Shown here piece by piece: positions 19,591-28,925 of a stretch of DNA of 64,000 bases; within the stretch, counting starts at the first letter, position 1; every line of letters begins with the position of its first letter. The stretch comes from Pseudomonas poae (GTDB taxonomy: Bacteria; Pseudomonadota; Gammaproteobacteria; Pseudomonadales; Pseudomonadaceae). The notes beneath the pieces are model-generated. The model had not been told where the DNA came from, did no database searches, and was given only the letters and a program-made list of their open reading frames with translations. The stretch is taken from positions 5,160,001 through 5,224,000 of the forward strand of contig CP034537.1 of assembly GCA_004000515.1 (NCBI GenBank), given 5' to 3'. Both the position numbers and the translations under genes were made by a program.

Positions 19591-20534
19591 TTAGGAAGAA
19601 ACCGCGGCGGTCGAAGGTTCCAATTGTCTTTGCGCCAACCAGATTTCATCCTGCAACCACTGCCCAAACACCTGCAACTGCGGCATGTCCGTCTGCTCTG
19701 GCCGGGTTACCAGCCAGTACGACTGATGACCTTCCACGTGCACATTCAACACTTGGGTCAACTGCCCGCAGGCCAGTTCCGCCGCGACCATGTGCCAATC
19801 GGCAATGGTGATGCCCAACCCATCGGTTGCCGCGCGGATCGCCAGATCCAGCAGGTCGAACTCATACCCGCCTTGGGTATCCACGCCATGGATGCGCGCC
19901 GCGTCCAGCCAATGCTTCCACGTCAGGTAACGCTGGTCCTCACTGGCCAGTACATGCAGCAGGGTCATGCGGTTGAGGTCCACGCCATCGCTGCATTCAC
20001 GGGCATATAACGACGGCGCGCACACCGCGATATGCCGCTCCTGGATCAGCAGCGAGCTGTCCAACCCATCCCACTCGCCATTGCCAAAACGAATGGCGCA
20101 GTCCAGCGTGCTGGTTTGCGCCAGGCTGTCCTGCAGGCACGTGGTGATGCTCAATTCAATTCAGGATGGGCCTCGCGCAAGCGCCCCAGGCGCGGCATCA
20201 GCCAGCGGCTGGTAAAGGTCGGCGGTGCATTGATATGCAGCCGGTTGGAGTGGGTTTTCTGTTGGATGCTGCGCACCGTCAGCTCGATCTTGTCGAAGGA
20301 CTGGTGCAAGGCTCGCAACAGCACACGCCCGGCACTGGTCAGCTCGAGGTGGTGATGGCGCCGCTCCAGCAGGTTCTCGCCCAGTTGTTCTTCCAACTGA
20401 CGCACCTGGCGGCTGACGGCGCTCTGGGTCACGTTCAGCAGCTCGGCAGCCCGGGTAAAACTGCCGGTACTGCCGGCGACTTCGAAGGCTTTGAGGGCGT
20501 TGAGACCGGGCATTTTGCGTTTCATAACAGGCAC
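19591..20534 (-). CDS. LysR-family regulator (GcvA-like), one frameshift
   Basis: About 314 residues; start options are the ATGs at 20534, 20525 and 20513. The DNA-binding domain reads STGSFTRAAELLNVTQSAVSRQVRQLEEQLG. A base is lost near 20155 (PELNLSITTC restores the frame); the effector domain continues DCAIRFGNGEWDG to the stop at 19591. It is upstream of the aldehyde dehydrogenase operon on the same strand and divergent from the MFS gene at 20811, so it may control either. Confidence 0.85.
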
Positions 20535-20810
20535 TCGAAAACGACTGACAAGAAGTAGAGCTTCCCACGATGCGTAGGAAAATTCCCGAGCAACATACCG
20601 CAGCGTGTCGTTTCTCGCTCACTGTTGTCGTTGACAACTAAGGAGCACGACTATTACGCACAGCGAACATGAGAATTAAGCATTGGTCGTTTTATTTATA
20701 TAAACGCTAGTCTTTTACATTATCAAAGTGCTGATTAAACCGCGCACTTTCCCAGTGCAAACTTTGATACTTCGCCCCTCTTGTTGCACATTAGCCATCG
20801 AGGCAAGTTC

Positions 20811-22035
20811 ATGCCGATAGTTCCGCGCCCTGTCCATATTGGTGTATTGGCATTGGTCTTTACTGCCTGTAATGCCACGACGCATGGTTTCAGTATCTTT
20901 CTGTATTCGGCGTTATTGCCGCAGATACGCCAGGCCTATGAACTCAGTTACAGCCAGGCCGCCTTTATCGCGGCGCTATTGCAACTGTTTTACATGGGCG
21001 CCTCGGTGGCCAGCGGGGTCGCCGCCGCCTGGGTACGCCCGCAAACCATGGTGCGCCTGACCATGCTTCTCAGCCCGTTGCTGCTGGCCCTGGCGCTGGC
21101 CACGCCCTGGTGCTGCCGTTCGCACTGTGCCTGGCCTTGGTGTCGGCCTGCGCCGTGGCGAATTGGAATGCGATTGCGGCACTGGCGCGGGAGGTGATCC
21201 CGGCGAGCCACCGCAGCCGTGTATTGGGGTTGGCGTCTTCGGGGCGGCGTTTGCGATCTGCTTGAACGGGGTGTTGATCGCTTTATTGCAGGGATTGTCA
21301 CTTCGCCAGTTCTGGCTGATCTGTGCGGGCTTGACGCTGCTGGTCACGCTGCTGACCCTGTGGGCCGTGCCCGCCCCCGCCCCGCAGGCTCCCAGCTCAA
21401 CCAAAGCGCCGGGTTTCAAGCACGTTTTGCGGCAATGGCTGCGCCTGTGCCTGGAGCAGCCCGTGGCGATGCAAATTGTGTTGCTTAGCGGCTTTATCGG
21501 CGCAATCAGCGGGCCGTTCCTTAATTTTCTCTCGGCGTTTGTCAGCGAGCGCTTGCACGCCAGTGCGGCGCTAACCGGTTCGATGTGGACGCTGATCGGC
21601 ATCGGCGGGATTGTCGGCGGGCTGTTGCTGGGCACACTGGCGGATCGTTGGGGTGCGCTGCGCGTGCTGGCACTGAGCATCAGCGCGTTCGGCCTGGCCA
21701 TGCTCGGCCTGCTGTGGCAACCGAGCCTGCTATTGACCTGGCTGGCAGCCGGGCTCTTCGCGCTGTTTTACTTCCCGTCCTGGGGCTTGATGGCGGCCTA
21801 CCTCAGCGCCCGCCTCGAGCCGCTGCAAAGCCTGCAAGTGGTGAGCCTGAGCATGGTCAGCTACGGGCTGGCCAGCGCCACGGCCAATGGCGTGTGTGGC
21901 GGGTTGCTGCAAGCCAGCGGTGAGTTTGCCGTGGTGCATGCCTGGATCGTCGCCTGGGTGCTCGCTAGCCTGCTAATGCTCAAGCGCATGGCTGATGGAC
22001 ATGCCCGCATGGCGCGGCCTGTCCGCATACCCTGA
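20811..22035 (+). CDS. MFS transporter, two frameshifts
   Basis: The ATG at 20811 has a GAGG site; an upstream in-frame TTG at 20781 is less likely. About 408 residues with 12 membrane helices. A G is missing near 21105 (repaired GHALVLPFALCLALVSACAVANWN) and near 21240 (SSGAAFAICLNG). The C-half has TLADRWGALR. The last 63 bases overlap the convergent LysR gene. Divergent from the GcvA-like regulator; cargo unknown. Confidence 0.8.
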
Positions 22036-22886
22036 GCGCCCAAGCTGACGCTGCAGAATCTCCACCAGCGCCTCTACCTCTGGCACCTGGCAACCCGCCG
22101 GGCGCCAAAACATCAGGCGCGCCGGGGCAATCGGCGGAAAGCCCTGGTGCTCATCCAGGATCTGCCAGCCTTCCGGCACCAGGCGCCGCGCCATCACCCC
22201 TACCGACAAACCTTGCTCGATGGCAATCGCGATGCCTCGTGGGCTCTGGCTGGTGTAGACCACTTGCCACGAGCGCCCAGCCTGGGCCAGTGCCTGCACC
22301 GCATTGGCGCGAAATGCGCAGCCCTCGGCGTACACCGCCAACGGCACCGACTGGCGCCCCACGCAGCTCCAGCTCGGCGCTGCCACCCACACCAAAGGCT
22401 CATCGCACAGGTATTCGCCTGGTTGCAGCCCGGCGTGCTCCACGCCCAGCACCAGGTCCAGCTCGCCACGATTCAAACGGCTGACCAACGCGGTGGACAT
22501 CTCGCAACAGATGTCCGGGCGCACCTGCGCAAACTGCGCCTGGAAGTCCTTGAGCATGCCGCCCAGGCAATATTCGGCGTAGTCCTCGGGCATACCCAGG
22601 TGAATGCACACCTGTTCATTAGGCAATTGCGCGGCGGCCACCGCCTCATGGTGCAGCTTGAGGATTTGCCGCGCGTAGATCAGAAAAGTCTCTCCACCCG
22701 GCGTCAGGCCGATGGAGCGGCTGGTGCGACGGATCAACGGCGTGCCGACGATCTCTTCCAGGCGCTGCAAACTCTGGCTCACCGTGGACTGGGTTTTATG
22801 CAGGCGTTCGGCCGCTGCCGAAAACCCTGGCACTCGATAATTGCCACAAATACTTTAAGTAAGCTGCCATCCAGTTCGCCTGACAT
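21973..22886 (-). CDS. LysR-family regulator, N-terminal frameshift
   Basis: The true start is the ATG at 22886 (MSGELDGSLLKVFVAIIEC); a T-run is one short near 22830, splitting off the first 20 residues. The HTH reads GFSAAAERLHKTQSTVSQSLQRLEE. The effector domain runs to the stop at 21973, about 304 residues, overlapping the MFS 3' end in the opposite direction. It is divergent from the ArpA/DddP-like operon starting at 22992 and is a good candidate for its regulator. Confidence 0.87.
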
Positions 22887-22991
22887 AACTATCGCCCCTG
22901 CCGATGGATTCGATCACAACTTGTAATTTCCACTTCCCACTGCTTTACGCAACTATCGACTCAACACAACACCCTTGTTCAGGAGCCTTGT

Positions 22992-23873
22992 ATGAGTCTT
23001 AAACTTGCCGATGCCGAAACCGGCGATATCAGCGACATCATTAATACCGAACTTTATCCCATACATGATTCGGGCCATGTTCAATTGCAGGCCTTGATCG
23101 AACATGCTCGCGCCGAACTGGCCGAAGACGGCTGCTGCCTGCTGAAGAACTTCCTGCGCCCCGAGGCGCTGGAACAGGCGCGACTGGAAGGCCTGGCGCT
23201 GTCGGACAAGACGTTTTTCTCGGTGCGCAAGGTCAACGCCTACTTCACCGAAGACGACACCACACTGCCCCAGGATGACCCACGTCGCACGTTCATGGAG
23301 CGCACCAGCGGCTTTGTGACCCGCGACATGATCGCCCCCGACGCAATCATCCATCGCCTGTACGTGTCGCCGATGATGAAACGCTTTATCGGCGCCTGCC
23401 TGGATGAACCGGAGATTTTCGAATACGCCGACCCCTTCGCCGGGCTGGTGATCAACGTGATGCCCGAAGGCACCGAGCAGCCTTGGCACTTCGACACCAA
23501 CGAATTCATCGTCAGCATGATGACCCAGAAGCCCGAGGCTGGCGGCCTGTTCGAATACGCGCCGATGATCCGCTCGCGCAGCCAGGAAAACCTCGGCGCC
23601 GTGGGCAAGGTGGTGCGCGGTGAAGACCGCTCGCGGGTGCAGGAGCTGGCGCTCAACCCCGGTGACCTGCAGATCTTCAAGGGTCGCTTCTCGGTGCACC
23701 GGGTCACCCGTGTCGAGGGCGCCACCGAGCGCAACACGGCGATTTTCGCCTACTCGGAAAAGCCCGGGATCATCGGCCGCGCCCAACGCACCAAGCAGCT
23801 TTACGGACGCCTGTCCGAAGCCCATCTGCAAGCCGAACGCAACCTGGTCCGCAGTGACCAGTTGCTCGACTGA
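22992..23873 (+). CDS. ArpA-like Fe(II)/2-oxoglutarate-dependent oxygenase
   Basis: Intact, 293 residues. The facial-triad motif appears as PWHFDTNEF (His-X-Asp, near residue 160), followed by a distal His in RFSVHRVTRVEG near 240 with the Arg expected to bind 2-oxoglutarate. The Asp of the triad is present, so hydroxylation rather than halogenation is expected. Homologues are often named ArpA; related proteins include free-amino-acid hydroxylases and BesD-type halogenases. It is followed 54 bases later by the DddP-like gene, suggesting that the oxygenase modifies the same imported compound. Substrate unknown. Confidence 0.75.
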   Translation: MSLKLADAETGDISDIINTELYPIHDSGHVQLQALIEHARAELAEDGCCLLKNFLRPEALEQARLEGLALSDKTFFSVRKVNAYFTEDDTTLPQDDPRRTFMERTSGFVTRDMIAPDAIIHRLYVSPMMKRFIGACLDEPEIFEYADPFAGLVINVMPEGTEQPWHFDTNEFIVSMMTQKPEAGGLFEYAPMIRSRSQENLGAVGKVVRGEDRSRVQELALNPGDLQIFKGRFSVHRVTRVEGATERNTAIFAYSEKPGIIGRAQRTKQLYGRLSEAHLQAERNLVRSDQLLD

Positions 23874-23927
23874 ACCACCGCCCTCCAAAAAACTAAAAAA
23901 CCGTATTTGCCCTGCGAGGAACACCCC

Positions 23928-25154
23928 ATGAGTCTGTCCGGCCCGAACCGCAACCCCGCCGACTGTGAACCCACCTATGACGAGATTCAGCAGATCCAGC
24001 TGGACCGCCTGCAACGGGTACGCAACGAACTGAAAAAACGCGACTACGCTGCGTGCGTGCTGTTCGACCCTACCCACATGCGCTACGCCACCGGCTCGCG
24101 CAACATGCAGGTGTACTCTGCGCGCAACCCGGCGCGCTATGCCTTTATCCCGGCGGAAGGCCCGGTGGTGATCTTCGAATTCGGCGGTTGCCTGCACTTG
24201 GCCGAAACCCTCAACACCGTAGACGAAGTGCGCCCGGCCAAGGCGATCTCGTATTACTTCTGCGAAAGCTTCCTGGGCAACGTCACCGCCGACTGGGCCG
24301 CCGAAATCGACGAACTGGTACGCAAATGCGGCGGCGGTAAACGCATCGCCATCGAAAGCGCCACCTCGGCCGCCGCCTTCGAACTGCAACGCCTCGGCTA
24401 CCAGGTGTTCGACGCACAGGAGCCGCTGGAACGCGCACGCTGCATCAAGGTGCCCAACGAGTTGAAAATGATCCGCGCCAGCCTGCGTGCCACCGAAGCC
24501 GGTGTGCGCCTGATGGAAAGCAAGCTCACCCCCGGCATCACTGAGAACCAGCTGTGGTCGCACCTGCACCAGCACGTGATCGCCACCGACGGCGACTACG
24601 TGGAAACCCGCTTGCTGTCCTCCGGCCCACGCACCAACCCGTGGTTTCAGGAATGCAGCACCCGACCCATCGAGGCCGGTGACCTGGTGGCGCTGGACAC
24701 CGACGTGGTCGGATGCTTCGGCTACTACGCGGATTTCTCGCGCACCTTTCTGTGTGGCGATCAAGCCGCCACCGCCAAGCAGCAGGAGCTGTACAAGCTC
24801 GCCTACGAGCAAGTGCAGACCAACGTCGAAATGCTCAAGGCCGGGCGCAGCTTCAAGGAGTACGCGGAGATGGCCTGGAAGATTCCCGACCATTACAAAA
24901 ACAACCGCTATTTCGCCCTGGTGCACGGCGTGGGCATGACCGGTGAATACCCCTACGTGGTGCACCGCGAAGACATCGACGCGCTGGGTTACGACGGTGT
25001 GTTCGAAGCCGGCATGACCATCTGTGTGGAAAGCTACATCGGCCACGACGACGGCGGCGAAGGCGTCAAGCTCGAAGAGCAGATCTATATCCACGAGCAC
25101 GGCATCGAATTGCTCTCCGATTACCCGTTCGACCCGCGCCTGCTACCGCGCTGA
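23928..25154 (+). CDS. DddP-family M24-fold metalloenzyme, probably not a DMSP lyase
   Basis: Intact, 408 residues; the ATG at 23928 has a GAGGA site. It aligns along its length with the DMSP lyase DddP: SGPRTNPWFQEC, LDTDVVGCFGYYADFSRT, LVHGVGMTGEYP, CVESYIG and KLEEQI. Putative metal ligands D257, D259, D269, H333, E368 and E383 have exactly the spacing of the DddP set D295/D297/D307/H371/E406/E421 (numbers from memory). The DddP catalytic base D377, six residues after that His, is Gly339 here, while the Tyr five residues before it is kept (Y328). A related but different lyase or hydrolase activity is likely. It lies in an operon-like row with the oxygenase. Confidence 0.8.
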   Translation: MSLSGPNRNPADCEPTYDEIQQIQLDRLQRVRNELKKRDYAACVLFDPTHMRYATGSRNMQVYSARNPARYAFIPAEGPVVIFEFGGCLHLAETLNTVDEVRPAKAISYYFCESFLGNVTADWAAEIDELVRKCGGGKRIAIESATSAAAFELQRLGYQVFDAQEPLERARCIKVPNELKMIRASLRATEAGVRLMESKLTPGITENQLWSHLHQHVIATDGDYVETRLLSSGPRTNPWFQECSTRPIEAGDLVALDTDVVGCFGYYADFSRTFLCGDQAATAKQQELYKLAYEQVQTNVEMLKAGRSFKEYAEMAWKIPDHYKNNRYFALVHGVGMTGEYPYVVHREDIDALGYDGVFEAGMTICVESYIGHDDGGEGVKLEEQIYIHEHGIELLSDYPFDPRLLPR

Positions 25155-25445
25155 ACCCGTCTAGCACTACAGGCGGCCCTGGGAAGGACCTGTAACATGC
25201 ATTTATAGAAGGTTACTGCGCAGAATTTGTCGTTTGTCGATCTTTGCGCAAATGACAAAACTGCGGGCATCTCTAATAAAACAACATGAGAGCTGCCCTA
25301 TGTCCTATCCCATTGCCCGCCTCCTGACTTCGTTTTGCCTTGTTCTTCTGCCGGTTTCACAGCGGTCTCGGCGGCGCGCGCATCGCGCCTGCCACTGACC
25401 CTTGCGGTTCAACAAAACGCATATTCGCAAGTACCGGAGAGGCTT
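25155..25445. other. Leader/promoter region of the peptide-type ABC operon
   Basis: Between the DddP-like gene and the binding-protein gene are 291 bases with no convincing gene. An ATG at 25300 opens a 33-codon frame that begins like a signal peptide (MSYPIARLLTSF) but ends quickly, possibly a decayed 5' end. AT-rich sequence around 25196-25290 could hold the promoter. No clear terminator was seen. Confidence 0.3.
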
Positions 25446-27079
25446 ATGAAAGACTTGACGACCCTGGACGGCAGCCTGCCGCATCCAGCCGTGAATGACC
25501 TGTGTGCCCAAGTGCAACGCGGTGAGATCAACCGCCGCCAATTCCTGCGTACCGCCGCACTGCTGGGCATTACCGTGGCCAGCGCCTCGACCTTTATCGG
25601 CTCGGCCCTGTTGGGCAGCGACGCCCAGGCCGCCGATGCCACCCCGGCCCGCCAAGGTGGCAGCCTGCGCTTTGCCTGTGCGATCCAGGAAATCCAGGAC
25701 CCGATGCTGATCACCTGGATCGAAGCCTCGAACCTGTTGCGCAACTCCCTCGAATACCTGACCTGGGTCGACGCCGACAACATCACCCACCCCTACCTGG
25801 CCGAGAGCTGGAGTCCGTCCGAAGACCTCACCACCTGGACCTTCAACCTGCGCCAGGACGTGAAGTGGAGCAACGGCGACAGCTTCAACGTCGACGACGT
25901 GCAACACAACATCCAGCGCTGGACCGCTGCCGACTCCAAGTCGGTCAACCGCACCGCGTTCCAGGACATCAAGGCCTTCGAAAAGTCAGCGACTACCAGT
26001 TCCGCCTGCAGCTCAAGCGTCCGATCCTGGCGATTCCGGAGATGCTCAACGCCTTCACCTGCGCCCTGGTGCACCGCAGCTTCAAGGCAGGCGATGACTG
26101 GGCAAAAAATCCGCTAGCCACCGGGCCGTTCAAGCTGGTGTCGTTCGCCGTGAACAAACAGGCGACCTTTGCCAAGCGCGCCGACTACTGGGGCAAACCC
26201 GCCAACCTCGACGAGCTGCGCTACATCGACATGGGCACCGACGTGTCCACCCACCTCGCCGCCCTGCAAGCCGGGCAGGTCGACGTGCTGTACCGCGTCA
26301 CCGTGGCCGAGCTGGACCTGGCCAAGCGCCTGCCCGGTGCGCAGTTGCTCAGCTGCAAATCGGCGCAAACCGTGGTGATGCGCATGGCCTGCGACCAAAA
26401 GCCGTTCACCGACCTGCGCGTGCGCAAAGCGGTGGTGTTGTGCGCCGACAACGCGCAGATGCTCAAGGTTGCCTATCGCGGTATGGGCACCCTGGGTGAA
26501 GACCACCACGTGGCACCGTCCCACCCGGAGTACTTCCCCCTGCCCAAGCGCGAACGCGATGTCGCGGCAGCGAAAAAACTGCTGGCCGAAGCAGGCTTCC
26601 CCAAGGGCCTGGACATCGACCTGATCGTCGGCAACACCCAGGGCCGCTACGAGCAGGATTGCGCGCAGATCCTGCAACAGAACTGCCTGGAAGCCGGCAT
26701 CCGCATCAACCTCAAAGTGGTCCCGGCGGCGCAGTACTGGCCGATCTGGGACAAAGCTGCGTTCAGCCTGACCTATTGGGCTCATCGCCCGCTGGGCGTG
26801 ATGTCGCTGGAGCTGGCCTATCGCGGCGGTGGCGCCTGGAACGAAAGCCACTACAGCGACCCGGCCTTCGATGCCGCCCTGGACAAGGCCATGGGCATTA
26901 TCGACCCGAAACAGCGGGCCGTGGCCATGCAAAGCGTGGAGCAAATCCTGCAGGACGCGTGTGTGATCGTGCAGCCGTTCTGGGGTGACAAGTTCACCGC
27001 CGTGAGCAAAAAAGTGCAGGGGTTCCAAGTGCACCCTTCCGACTTCTACCCCATGGGCAATGTCTGGCTGAGCGTTTGA
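25446..27079 (+). CDS. Peptide/opine-type ABC substrate-binding protein (SBP family 5) with Tat signal, one frameshift
   Basis: About 545 residues from the ATG at 25446. The N-terminus has a long n-region, then NRRQFLRTAALLGI (Arg30-Arg31), a twin-arginine-type signal, cleaved after about AQA62. The SBP_bac_5 domain follows: GGSLRFACAIQE, LAESWSPSEDLTTWTFNLRQDVKWSNGD. A G is lost near 25987 (KVSDYQFRL restores it). The family binds dipeptides, oligopeptides, nickel or opines. First gene of the transport operon running to the ATPase at 30565; downstream a strong palindrome may separate its high expression from that of the permeases. Confidence 0.87.
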
Positions 27080-27086
27080 GTCGACT

Positions 27087-27106
27087 CTGCCCGCACGTGC
27101 GGGCAG
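27087..27106. repeat. Perfect 20-bp GC-rich palindrome between SBP and permease genes
   Basis: CTGCCCGCAC followed directly by its complement GTGCGGGCAG, eight bases after the SBP stop. A strong intercistronic hairpin here is typical where a binding protein is made in excess over its permeases, through partial termination or 3'-end protection of the mRNA. Confidence 0.6.
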
Positions 27107-27137
27107 GCATCCCATCACCCGTCGGAGCATGCACCTG

Positions 27138-28091
27138 ATGGCTCACTTTCTATTGCGCAAATTGCTGATGCTGCTGGCGACCCTGCTGTCGGTGTCGCTG
27201 ATTGTGTTCCTGGCCCTGGAACTCAATATCGAGGACGTGGCAATCAACGTTCTCGGCCCCTACTCCGCCGCCGACCAGCGCGCCGCGTGGTTGCTGGAAC
27301 ACGGCTACAACCAGCCGTTCGCCTGGCGTTACCTGGTGTGGCTCAAGGACTTCGTCACCGGCGACTGGGGCACCTCGGTGTACTTTCGCGAGCCGGTGCT
27401 CAAGCTGTTGCTGCCCAACCTGTGGCAAACCCTGACCCTGGCCGGGCTGGCCTTGCTGGTGATGGTGCCGGTGGCGTTGACCCTGGGCATCCTGGCCGGG
27501 ATTCGCCAAGGCTCGTTGATCGACCGGTTGGTGTCGTTCCTGTCGATCGTCACCACCTCGATTCCGGACTTCGCCAGTGCGGTGTTCGTCTCGGCGATCT
27601 TTGTGTTCTGGCTCAACTGGCTGCCCGGCGTGAGCAGCATGAGCGACGGTTTCAGCGCTGTAGAGCTGGTACTGCCGCTGATGGTGCTGTGCCTGTTCGG
27701 TATCGGCTACCTGGCGCGGATCACCCGCGCATCGATGGTGGAAGTGATGCAGGCGCCGTATATCCGCACCGCCCGGCTCAAGGGCGCCTCCACCACGCGC
27801 ATCGTGTTGCGCCATGCCCTGCGCAACGTACTGATCGCGCCGGTCACGGTGATCATGCTGTACATCCCGTGGTTGCTGTCCAACGTGATCGTGGTGGAGG
27901 TGTTTTTCGCCTACAAGGGCTTCGGGTCGATGCTCTACACCGCGTCGCTCAACCATGACGTCTACCTGATCGAAGCCTGCGCGATGATCAGCGGCGTGGT
28001 GGTGGGCATCAGCAAGATCTTCTCGGACCTGGCCTACACCTGGCTCAACCCGCGCATCACCCTGCGCAGTCTCGGCGGAGGCAGCCAATGA
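27138..28091 (+). CDS. ABC permease, DppB/OppB type
   Basis: Intact, about 317 residues. I prefer the ATG at 27138 because GGAG at 27124 is only one base from the ATG at 27129. Features: N-terminal helix, EQ-type region ADQRAAWLLEHGYNQPFAWRY, conserved GDWGTSVYFREPV, and EAA loop YIRTARLKGASTTRIVLRHALRN. The stop overlaps the start of the next permease (ATGA). Confidence 0.9.
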   Translation: MAHFLLRKLLMLLATLLSVSLIVFLALELNIEDVAINVLGPYSAADQRAAWLLEHGYNQPFAWRYLVWLKDFVTGDWGTSVYFREPVLKLLLPNLWQTLTLAGLALLVMVPVALTLGILAGIRQGSLIDRLVSFLSIVTTSIPDFASAVFVSAIFVFWLNWLPGVSSMSDGFSAVELVLPLMVLCLFGIGYLARITRASMVEVMQAPYIRTARLKGASTTRIVLRHALRNVLIAPVTVIMLYIPWLLSNVIVVEVFFAYKGFGSMLYTASLNHDVYLIEACAMISGVVVGISKIFSDLAYTWLNPRITLRSLGGGSQ

Positions 28092-28923
28092 ACCTGCTCA
28101 AATCCTTCAAGCATCCCCTGGCCCTGCTCGGCCTGTTGCTGGTGGGCGGCTGGGTGCTGATTGCACTCTGCGCGCCTTGGCTGGCACCCCATGATCCGCT
28201 GGAAAGCTTTACGCCATTGCTCACCCCCATGACGGCAGGCGATGACGGCGCGCGCTTTTGCTCGGCACCGACATGATCGGCCGCGACATTCTTTCGCGCC
28301 TGATCTGGGGCACGCGCACGGTGTTGTTCTGGTCGATCCTGGCCACCCTCACCGCGTTTGCCGTGGGCATCGCGATGGGCCTGTGCGCCGGTTACTTCAA
28401 CGGTTGGGTGGACGCCGTGCTGTCCTATGTGGCCGACACGGTGCTGTCGTTCCCGGTGCTGGTGTTGTACATCGTGATCATCATCGCCCTCGGTGCTTCG
28501 GCGCTGAATATCCTGATTGCGGTGACCTTCACCAGTGCGCCAGCGATCTTTCGCATCATGCGTGCGCTGACCATCGACATCCGCTCACGTGACTACGTGC
28601 TCAGCGCGATCACCCAGGGCGAGGGCTCGCTGCGCATCATGCTGGTGGAGATCCTGCCCAACTGCGGCGGGCCGCTGATCGTCGATTTCTGCCTGCGCAT
28701 CGGCTACACCGCGATCATGATCGGCGCGCTGGGCTTCCTCGGCCTCGGCCTGCCGCCGCCCACCCCGGACTGGGGCGGCATGATCAACGATGGTCGCGCC
28801 ATGGCCATTTCCTTCCCGCACCTGGTGATCTTCCCCTGCATCGCCATCTCCACCCTGATGCTCGGCCTGAGCTTGCTCGCCGACGGGCTGGATGAACACG
28901 CGCAGCAAGGCGCAAGGAGTTGA
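28088..28923 (+). CDS. ABC permease, DppC/OppC type, one frameshift
   Basis: The ATG at 28088 overlaps the DppB-type stop and follows GGAGG. A T-run is one short near 28255; repaired, the sequence reads ARFLLGTDMIGRDILSRLIWGTR, the standard DppC signature. EAA loop: DYVLSAITQGEGSLRIMLVEILPN. About 278 residues. It pairs with the previous permease. Confidence 0.87.
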
Positions 28924-28925
28924 GC

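Noticed and set aside
22953..25100. 715-residue open frame on the minus strand opposite the oxygenase and DddP-like genes
   Set aside because: High-GC antisense shadow: composition is rich in His, Gly, Val and Ala, there is no domain, and it covers two clear plus-strand genes.
23928..25154. Straight call as DMSP lyase DddP
   Set aside because: The catalytic base is replaced by Gly and there are no DMSP-related neighbours, so only family membership is claimed.
25300..25401. 33-codon frame starting like a signal peptide
   Set aside because: No ribosome site and no homology recognised; treated as leader or remnant.
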